A stretch of DNA of 64,000 bases from UBA6623 sp965226435. Lineage in GTDB: Bacteria; Acidobacteriota; Terriglobia; Bryobacterales; UBA6623. The notes under the pieces are model-generated. The model did no database searches and was not told the origin of the DNA. It was given only the letters and a program-made list of their open reading frames with translations. Below, piece after piece: positions 57,809 to 64,000 of this stretch. Numbering within the stretch: position 1 is the stretch's first letter; the number at the start of each line of letters is the position of its first letter. The position numbers and the translations under genes are program-made. Location: the NCBI GenBank assembly GCA_965226435.1, contig CBDDCY010000013.1:372001-436000 (forward strand), in the 5' to 3' direction.

Positions 57809-59206
57809 TCAGCCGGTCGAGTGTGCTTGGATGATCCCTTTGGCGATGGCGCGGCTCCGGCGAATGCAGTCGGGAATGCCGATGCCCTCGTAAGCGTTCC
57901 CGGTTAGGTAGAGCCCCTGAATGCGTCCGAGGCGCTGTTCGATTTCCTCGATGCGCCTCCCGTGCCCGACCTCGTATTGAGCCATGGCCCGCCGCCAACG
58001 GGCCACCCGCCAGGTAGCCGGTTCGGTTGCAAAGCCCATGATTCGGCTGAGTTCGTCGTGTACACGACGTGCGATCTCATCGTCGGAGGCGTCGAAGGAC
58101 GCGTCGGCTTGGCGGTCGGCTAAGAAAGCACGCAGCAGAGCGTAGTCACTGGTCGCGCGGTGGGGAAACTTCGTGTTGACCCAGGTGCAGGCCGTGATCC
58201 ATGTCTGTTCGACCTCCGGCGCCAAGAACCCGAAACCCTTTAAGGCGTGTTCGAAAGGAGGCTGGCGATAGAGAAGGTTGACCGTGATCGATGAAGAATA
58301 AGGAACCATTCGCAGTTGCTCGGCTGATTGCGGATCCAATCCTTCGACCAAAGTGCCGGCCGCATGAGCCGGCGTGGCGATCACAACCTGGTCCGCCAAC
58401 ACGGTTTCTCCGTTGACCGCGATGCGGAAACCGGCGTCGTTGCGGGCAACCGATTCCGCCGAGCCCGTGATTCGTCGGACGCCGTCTTCCAACTCCTCGG
58501 CCAGCCGGTCGGTCAACTGCCGCATGCCGCCCTTGAGGGTGAGAAACAAGGAGGGCGGCCGCTCACCGTCGGGCGGTTTGCGCCGGGAGACCTGGGCGGC
58601 GGCTTTCAACATGCCGCGGCTGACACTGCCGTATTGTTTCTCGATTTCCACGAAGCGCGGTAAGACGGCGTTGACGCTCAGTTTCTCCGGTGAACCGCCG
58701 TACACACCGGCGAGCATGGGCTGGGCCAAGTAACGATTCGTCTCTTCGCCGAAGTGGTCTCGCACAAAGGCGGCCACCGAGCGCTCCTCGCGGGCCTTGC
58801 CGGGTTGCCGAAACCACTCCATCGCCATCTTGGCCTTGGTGCCCCAACCGAGCAGCGGCGTCGTCAGCATGGGCGCGATCTTGGTCGGGACCATGAACTG
58901 AATACCGTCGGGGAGCGGAACCAGTTTTCCGGCCCGCAGCACGAACGTCTTGCGCAGATGGTCGTTCGAGCCGATGACCTGGTCATCGAGTCCCAGTTCG
59001 CGGATCAACTCCAGGGCCCAGGGTTTTTGGGCCAGGAAGCTGTCGGGGCCGTCCTCGACAACGCAATTTTCGACTCTTTCCGTTTGGATCACGCCGCCAA
59101 GACGAGGTTGCGGGTCGATCAGGGTGCAGTCGAATCCCGCTTTCGCCAGGTCATAAGCAGCGGAGAGGCCGGAAATGCCTCCCCCGATGATGGCAATGCG
59201 TTTCAT
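57809..59206 (-). CDS. hemG: Protoporphyrinogen oxidase (oxygen-dependent, HemG/HemY type)
   Basis: A 465-residue FAD enzyme oxidising protoporphyrinogen IX (or coproporphyrinogen III) to the porphyrin in heme synthesis. The dinucleotide motif IAIIGGGISGLSAAYDLAKA starts at residue 4, after MKR; the upstream 13 open codons are dropped. The block VVEDGPDSFLAQKPWALELI, the segment MLAGVYGGSPEKLSVNAVLP and the C-terminal GLYLTGNAYEGIGIPDCIRR are typical of HemY-type oxidases. It lies on the same strand and downstream of hemE, separated by one triple-hairpin repeat. Confidence 0.9.
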   Translation of the reverse strand: MKRIAIIGGGISGLSAAYDLAKAGFDCTLIDPQPRLGGVIQTERVENCVVEDGPDSFLAQKPWALELIRELGLDDQVIGSNDHLRKTFVLRAGKLVPLPDGIQFMVPTKIAPMLTTPLLGWGTKAKMAMEWFRQPGKAREERSVAAFVRDHFGEETNRYLAQPMLAGVYGGSPEKLSVNAVLPRFVEIEKQYGSVSRGMLKAAAQVSRRKPPDGERPPSLFLTLKGGMRQLTDRLAEELEDGVRRITGSAESVARNDAGFRIAVNGETVLADQVVIATPAHAAGTLVEGLDPQSAEQLRMVPYSSSITVNLLYRQPPFEHALKGFGFLAPEVEQTWITACTWVNTKFPHRATSDYALLRAFLADRQADASFDASDDEIARRVHDELSRIMGFATEPATWRVARWRRAMAQYEVGHGRRIEEIEQRLGRIQGLYLTGNAYEGIGIPDCIRRSRAIAKGIIQAHSTG

Positions 59207-59263
59207 GAATTCGTGCGAGCGGGCTAAGTCCGGCGAAACAGCCACGAAAACGCGCGTCGGGCG

Positions 59264-59365
59264 TTCCTGCCGCCCTTTCAGGGCTCAACCTGATTTGATT
59301 CCGTACCCAGGGTTTCGCCTTCGGCTCCACCCTGGGCTATATTCCCGCCGCCGCTTCGCGGCTCA
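59264..59365 (+). repeat. Triple-hairpin intergenic repeat, copy 5
   Basis: CCGCCCTTTCAGGGCTC, ACCCAGGGTTTCGCC...CACCCTGGGC and GCCGCTTCGCGGC, between hemE and hemG. Confidence 0.78.
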
Positions 59366-59409
59366 AGGCATTTGCGATCTCGTGGTCCTGAACATAATAC
59401 GATGGGCTG

Positions 59410-60432
59410 CTAGACGGAAAACTCGCGCACCATCTCGACGACCGCTCTGACGTTGTCCACCGGGGTTTCAGGCAGAATGCCGTGGCCCAAATTGAAAATG
59501 TGTCCCGGTCGGCCGCCCGCCCGGCGTAGAACGTCCTCGACTTGTCGACGAATCTCCTCAAGCGGGGCGAACAGCACCAGCGGGTCGAGGTTCCCCTGCA
59601 CGGCCGGCTCGTGATTGATCGAAGCCCACGCTTCGTCCAGTCGAACGCGCCAGTCGAGTCCCAGCACATCGCCGCCGGCTTTGTGCTGCAGATCGAGATA
59701 TGACCCCGCGCCGGTTCCAAAATGAATCACGGGGACTTCGGTGCGTTGAATCGTCTCGATCAAACGTTTTGAATGCGGCAGGATGTAAGTCTCGTAGTCG
59801 CCGGGCGAGAGCGCGCCCACCCAGCTGTCGAAGACCTGGATGGCGTCGGCTCCGGCCTTGACCTGCGCCGCCGCGTAGGGCCCCAGCACGTCGACGATCT
59901 TCGTCAGCAGCGCGTTCCAGGCCGCGGGCTCGCCGTACATTAAACGTTTGGTCTGGAGGTAGTGGCGCGAGCCGCCGCCCTCGATCATGTAACTGGCCAG
60001 CGTGAACGGCGCGCCCACGAATCCGATCAGCGGGACCTTGCCGTCGAGCTCGCGTTTGACCAGCGAGACGGCCTCGGGCACATAACCCAGATCGGCGCCG
60101 TTTTGCGTGTTCAACGCTTCGATTTGGGAAAGGGAGCGGATCGGGGGCGTGAGCGCGGGGCCTTCGCCCGCGAGAAATTCCAGCTTCATCCCCATGGGCT
60201 CGACCGGCAACAACAGATCGGCGAAGATGATGGCGGCGTCGACCGCAAGCGCTTCGATTGGCTGGAGTGTGACCTGGGCGGCCAGTTCGGGATTCTTGCA
60301 CAACTCGAGAATCGTATGGCTTTTGCGAAGACTTCGATACTCGGGCATGTAGCGTCCCGCCTGGCGCATGAACCAGACCGGGGGGCGCGGTAAGGGGCGG
60401 CGACGGCAAGCGTCAAGGAAGGCAGCGGACAT
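59410..60432 (-). CDS. hemE: Uroporphyrinogen decarboxylase
   Basis: A 340-residue enzyme that decarboxylates uroporphyrinogen III to coproporphyrinogen III in heme synthesis. The signature VWFMRQAGRYMPEYR is near residue 20, followed by DAAIIFADLLLPVEPMGMKL and the second family motif IGFVGAPFTLASYMIEGGGS; the late HIFNLGHGILPETPVDNVRA contains the conserved GHG block. The length fits. It is upstream of hemG on the same strand, so both heme-pathway steps are probably co-regulated. Confidence 0.94.
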   Translation of the reverse strand: MSAAFLDACRRRPLPRPPVWFMRQAGRYMPEYRSLRKSHTILELCKNPELAAQVTLQPIEALAVDAAIIFADLLLPVEPMGMKLEFLAGEGPALTPPIRSLSQIEALNTQNGADLGYVPEAVSLVKRELDGKVPLIGFVGAPFTLASYMIEGGGSRHYLQTKRLMYGEPAAWNALLTKIVDVLGPYAAAQVKAGADAIQVFDSWVGALSPGDYETYILPHSKRLIETIQRTEVPVIHFGTGAGSYLDLQHKAGGDVLGLDWRVRLDEAWASINHEPAVQGNLDPLVLFAPLEEIRRQVEDVLRRAGGRPGHIFNLGHGILPETPVDNVRAVVEMVREFSV

Positions 60433-60480
60433 CTCTTGAATGATATCAGGACCATTACGATAAGCCGTTCGCCGTTGGCT

Positions 60481-60585
60481 GTGAACCGCGAGCCGAGAAC
60501 CGTGAACCGTGAGCCGTGAGCCGTGAACCGCGGAGTGTGACGCGTGAACTGTGAACCGTGAAGTTTGAACCGCGAAGCCTGTAGC
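60481..60585 (+). repeat. Degenerate heptamer tandem repeat
   Basis: About 15 units in strict 7-nt phase (GTGAACC, GCGAGCC, GAGAACC, GTGAACC, GTGAGCC ...). Low-complexity, with no ORF significance; it runs straight into triple-hairpin copy 6. Confidence 0.75.
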
Positions 60586-60684
60586 CGCGAAGCGGCGGCC
60601 GGAATTTAGCCTAGGGTGGAGCCGGGACGGCGGAACCCTAGGTGACAGACGAGTAACACCGAGCCCTGAAAGGGCGGAAGGAAC
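60581..60684 (-). repeat. Triple-hairpin intergenic repeat, copy 6
   Basis: Reverse orientation: AGCCGCGAAGCGGCGGCC, TAGCCTAGGGTGGAG...AACCCTAGGTG and GAGCCCTGAAAGGGCGGAAGG. Confidence 0.75.
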
Positions 60685-61325
60685 TAAGCCGACCCGCGAG
60701 AGGAATCGGGCGGTATGCGATTCCGAGGCAGATCGGTAAACCGGGCCGACACCGATCTATGTCGGATCGATCTTCACAACAAATTACGGTACCAGTGCGG
60801 TGCCCGCGGTAAGAGGCAACCCCATTCTGCCCCAGGGCCGGCTTCAACCCGCGCCGGCGTAACAAATGAGACCGTGACCCATGAGGGTCGGGTTCGCGCC
60901 GACGGCCGGCTCCAGATCCAGCCTGCTGGATCAACCGTTGCCAACCAGGGCGGCGGATCTAGCCGCACTTCCCGGCCTTCAAGAGCGTTGAAAGAAGAGA
61001 GCGACACTTGCCCTGGATTGCCTACCACAGAGCCAAGTGCCCTGGCGATTCGACCTAAGCCCCTTTGACGGAACAAGTTAGAAGGAGAGATAGCGGATTA
61101 CTCATGCGAGCGGGATATACCAACAGTAATCTGCTAAAGGTTAGTTTTTCCCGTCCAAAGCACCCCTTGAGAGCTTTCTCTCGTCTATCCAGGCCTGCAG
61201 CTTTTAGGGTCCGACTTCGTCACCCGGAACGGTCTCCCGCAGTCCGTCCTGCGAAAAGCGTGCGTCCCCGACCACCTGTGATGCCTCGATCTGTCCTGGC
61301 CCGCCGAAGTGTCCTGCGCAAACGC
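60685..61325. other. 640-nt stretch with no gene
   Basis: No convincing ORF, RNA or hairpin. A 117-codon open frame at 60715-61068 lacks any feature and its translation looks random. The hemE promoter should lie near 60433-60480. Confidence 0.5.
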
Positions 61326-63347
61326 TTACCCAGGTTGAACCTCGTCGACTTCGTTGACTTCCTCCAGCAGCGCCCGCGCTTCCGCTCGCTGCTCGGCCGT
61401 CCCCAGCAGAGCGAGCATGTCCCCTGGTTCTATCACCCAGTCCGGCCCGGGGTTCGACGTCACTATTTCGCCCCGCAGGACCGCTACGGCCGACGCGCCG
61501 GTGTTCTTGCGGATGCCAACTTCTCCGATCGTCGAGCGGGTAACGGTCGCCGCCTCGGGAATCGTCACCCAATCCAGCTCCAGGGCGTCGCCCGCGGTGC
61601 GCAGATGCGTCAGCAGCTCTCTGTATCGGCGGGACAGGGGACCTTGCCGCAACGGCTGATAGAGATCTCCACGGACAACTTCACTGAAGCGCTGAATCTC
61701 GTGCGTTGGAACCGAATAGTGCAGCAGCACCTGGCGGGCCAGTTCCAGGCCGGCTTCAAACTGCGGCTGCACGGCCTCGTAAACTCCCATCTCATTCAGC
61801 TCACTGAGGTGCTCATGGTAGAGCGCCCGAGCGACGACATGAAGGGAGGGATTCAGATGCCGGGCCTGCTCGACGGTCAGCCGTGTGCCCACTGCGTCGG
61901 GCAACGCCACCAGCAGCAGCCTCGCCTTCTGCACGCCCGCCTCCTCCAGTACCTTCTCTGCTGAAGAGTCCCCCCAGACGACCGGGAGCCCTTGGCGCCG
62001 GGCGGTCTCTGCTCTCTCATGATTCAGCTCGATCACCACAAACGGGAGGCCGACCTGCCGCATGACTTCCACTGCCGCCCGCCCCGAGTGCCCCAGTCCG
62101 GCGACGACGACATGCCCTTCCAGACCTTCCGAGGGGACATGGGCCACGCTCGCGGGCCGTTCGACGGGCCGATAACGTCTCCACACACCATGCAGGGGCT
62201 CAGCAAGACGAGCCAGGCCGGGCGAAAGGACCATCGTCGCTAAGGTCACCGTCAAGGCCAGTGCATACTCTTCCTCAGTGAGGTTACCCCCCTTTTGCCC
62301 GGCGCGAGCCAGTACAAAAGCGAACTCACCGACTTGCGACAACCCCAGCCCCACTGCCCAGGGCACCATCTCCGAATAGCCAAAGGCACGAACCACCAAC
62401 CCGATCAGGGAGGCCTTGAAGAACAAGACCAGCCCCATCGTGACAGCCACCTGCGTAAAGTGAGTCCCGAGAAGAGTGAGGTCGAGCAGCATCCCGGCCG
62501 ACGCAAAGAAGAGCAGCCCGAAGATGTCCCGCAGGGGCACGATGTCGCTCAGAGCTTGATGACTGAACTCCGATTCGCTCAGTACCATGCCTGCCACGAA
62601 CGCACCTAGCGCGAACGAAAGCCCGAAGAGATAAGTTCCATAGCCGACCCCGACGCCCAGGGCGACGATCGTCACCAGGAAAAGCTCCCGGGAATTCAAA
62701 CCGGCGACTTTTCTAAGAAGCGCCGGAATGAGCCTTGTCCCTAGAAAAACCATCGCACCTAAAAACAGCGCACCTTGGAACACCGCTTGTGCGAGCGCGG
62801 GCAGAGCGTTTTGCAGGTCCCCAAGCTTGGGCAAGAGAATGAGCAGCGGTGCCACCGCCAGATCTTGAACCACCAGGATCCCGATCATCAGGCGGCTGCT
62901 CAGCCTGCGCGTGGCCCCCTGCGCCGTCAGAATCTTGATCACGACCATCGTGCTCGAAAGCGAAAACATGGCTCCCAGCCAAAGCGCGGGCTCGTGGTCC
63001 CAGCCAAGCACCGTGCGGCCGACGCCATATCCGAAAGCTACAGTCAGCAGAATTTGAATCGGCCCGCCGATGAGCGCCACGCGCCGCACCGGCCGCAGGT
63101 CGCGAAAAGAAACTTCCAGGCCGAGCGCAAAGAGCAACAGGGCCACCCCGATTTCCGCCAACAGCTCGATGTCGTCGATCTCGACGACCGTGGGGCCGGC
63201 GGTATGAGGTCCCACGATCACCCCGGCCAGGATGTAGCCGACCAGCAGCGGTTGCCCCAGGCGCTGTGCCAGGAGCCCTCCCAGCAGTGCGGCGACCACA
63301 ATGAGAACAATGTCAGCGGCTATACCCACAAACGACGATTGTCCCAT
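61326..63347 (-). CDS. CPA2-type cation:proton antiporter with RCK domains (KefB-like)
   Basis: A 673-residue inner-membrane antiporter. The N-terminal ~390 residues have about 12 helices, including LLAQRLGQPLLVGYILAGVI and LLFFASAGMLLDLTLLGTHF, of the Na+/H+ exchanger fold. A cytosolic TrkA-N domain (VVVAGLGHSGRAAVEVMRQV, then VIELNHERAETARRQG) and a TrkA-C domain (GDMLALLGTAEQRAEARALL) follow, which sense NAD(H) or nucleotides. Potassium or sodium export linked to stress or pH is likely. The start MGQSSFVGIAADIVLIV is 27 codons inside the open frame. Confidence 0.9.
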   Translation of the reverse strand: MGQSSFVGIAADIVLIVVAALLGGLLAQRLGQPLLVGYILAGVIVGPHTAGPTVVEIDDIELLAEIGVALLLFALGLEVSFRDLRPVRRVALIGGPIQILLTVAFGYGVGRTVLGWDHEPALWLGAMFSLSSTMVVIKILTAQGATRRLSSRLMIGILVVQDLAVAPLLILLPKLGDLQNALPALAQAVFQGALFLGAMVFLGTRLIPALLRKVAGLNSRELFLVTIVALGVGVGYGTYLFGLSFALGAFVAGMVLSESEFSHQALSDIVPLRDIFGLLFFASAGMLLDLTLLGTHFTQVAVTMGLVLFFKASLIGLVVRAFGYSEMVPWAVGLGLSQVGEFAFVLARAGQKGGNLTEEEYALALTVTLATMVLSPGLARLAEPLHGVWRRYRPVERPASVAHVPSEGLEGHVVVAGLGHSGRAAVEVMRQVGLPFVVIELNHERAETARRQGLPVVWGDSSAEKVLEEAGVQKARLLLVALPDAVGTRLTVEQARHLNPSLHVVARALYHEHLSELNEMGVYEAVQPQFEAGLELARQVLLHYSVPTHEIQRFSEVVRGDLYQPLRQGPLSRRYRELLTHLRTAGDALELDWVTIPEAATVTRSTIGEVGIRKNTGASAVAVLRGEIVTSNPGPDWVIEPGDMLALLGTAEQRAEARALLEEVNEVDEVQPG

Positions 63348-63498
63348 GCCCCGGCAAACTGGGTTGCAAGGGCCGATGAATGGACAGGAGGTGGGACCGG
63401 CACTTTCGGGCCCATAGTCGAGCAACAAACGTGAGGTTTGCAGGCTTGCCGGCGAAGGGTCCCGCCGTCCGGCTTACTGAGTCTCGCATAATATACTG

Positions 63499-64000
63499 TC
63501 AATCGAGACAAAGAGAAGACTGTTTCCAGAAAGCGGTAATCAAGCGCGGTTTGCGGCGCATTCGCCGCAGCGCTTTGCGGGCGCGCTCGTCGAGTTCCCA
63601 GTAGTCCTTCGGGCAGACGTTGGGCAACTCGTGCTGCTTCCAGTACGCCCAAATGTATTCCACCGGGTTCAACTCCGGCGCATAGGGCGGCAAGTACTCC
63701 GTTGCGATGTGATCCTCGGAGAGCTCGATGAACTCCCGCACCAGGCGGCTGCGGTGCGCCGGCAGCCGGTCCCAGACGATCAGCAGTGGGCCGTCGATGT
63801 GGCGCAGCAAAGCCTTCAGGAAGTCGATGACCTCCAACTCGCCGATCGCGCCGGGATAGAGCCGGAAGTAAAAGTTGCGCAACGTCAGCCCGGCCGACAC
63901 CGACAGCTTGTCCCAGTTGAAGTTGAACTCCAACACCGGTGTCTCGCCGCGCGGCGCCCAGGTGCGGCAACGATGCGGCTTCTGACTCAATCCGCTTTCG
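63499..64000 (-). CDS. IS630-family transposase, partial (runs off the window)
   Basis: C-terminal ~165 residues of a DDE transposase; the frame is open to the window edge (ESGLSQKPHRCRTWAPRG), so its N-terminus lies beyond 64000. IS630 hallmarks are the LLIVWDRLPAHRSRLVREFI segment with the second catalytic Asp, the third acidic residue in APELNPVEYIWAYWK, and the upstream ESGLSQ motif, whose first Asp is just outside the window. The left end of the element should be near 63480 but I cannot set it without the other terminus. Confidence 0.85.
   Translation of the reverse strand, partial: ESGLSQKPHRCRTWAPRGETPVLEFNFNWDKLSVSAGLTLRNFYFRLYPGAIGELEVIDFLKALLRHIDGPLLIVWDRLPAHRSRLVREFIELSEDHIATEYLPPYAPELNPVEYIWAYWKQHELPNVCPKDYWELDERARKALRRMRRKPRLITAFWKQSSLCLD

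Noticed and set aside
60715..61068. 117-codon ORF in the gap after hemE
   Set aside because: No domain, signal, or ribosome binding site; composition like non-coding GC-rich sequence.

Overview
The window most likely comes from an acidobacterium (Acidobacteriota, Bryobacter/Solibacter-like or a marine/sponge-type relative). The basis is a TIGR03437-type C-terminal domain protein (6613-7797), an Oar-like TonB receptor with a carboxypeptidase-regulatory plug (44044-47318), a winged-helix/Ser-Thr kinase/beta-propeller fusion, a CRTAC1 (FG-GAP/UnbV) protein beside a phytanoyl-CoA dioxygenase, several Tat-signalled Gfo/Idh/MocA oxidoreductases, and high GC with GTG/TTG starts. This assignment is inference; no rRNA or tRNA gene was seen.

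Layout. 1-9 kb: PilZ protein, FabF-like ketosynthase, tesA divergent from ybbA-ybbP, a TIGR03437 protein and an FkbM methyltransferase. 9.2-12.4 kb: two different insertion sequences abutting each other (here called ISX and ISA copy A). 12.4-28 kb: MFS transporter, NHL lipoprotein, frameshifted kinase, VOC protein, B12-binding protein, two Gfo/Idh genes, a HigBA toxin-antitoxin pair, a conserved two-gene hypothetical module, a dioxygenase, DoxX, an AraC regulator and an isochorismatase-like hydrolase. 28-34 kb: the first two genes of an exopolysaccharide locus (Wza, Wzc) cut off by ISA copy B, then a second HigBA pair. 34-50 kb: uracil-DNA glycosylase, Maf, MaoC plus hydroxyacid-oxoacid transhydrogenase, CRTAC1 plus PhyH, a TPR protein, the TonB receptor, a split Gfo/Idh gene, a RelE pair and an SMP-30 protein. 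50.5-53.7 kb: two ISA copies in tandem (C, D). 53.8-57.4 kb: a thiamine-diphosphate E1 alpha/beta pair in which alpha carries a Tat lipoprotein signal, followed by a zinc-finger gene and two c-type cytochrome lipoproteins. 57.5-64 kb: hemG, hemE, a KefB-type antiporter and the edge of an IS630 transposase.

Most notable signals. (1) A roughly 110-145 nt module, predicted to fold into a three-way junction, lies directly after the stop codon of two unrelated transposases (five instances). Repeated GGAAA/TTCCC mismatches become G.U pairs on the strand antisense to the transposase, and two helix positions co-vary, which points to a structured antisense RNA. (2) The four ISA copies encode identical transposases but differ in the number of 26-bp units at the right end (1, 2, 2, 3). 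They make 16-bp target duplications, and two copies sit in tandem with the same 16-mer three times. (3) The E1 alpha/beta plus cytochrome locus looks like an exported 2-oxoacid-type dehydrogenase. (4) About 100-nt triple-hairpin repeats occur six times between genes. At least four genes carry single-base frameshifts in short homopolymer runs, from real decay or from assembly error.
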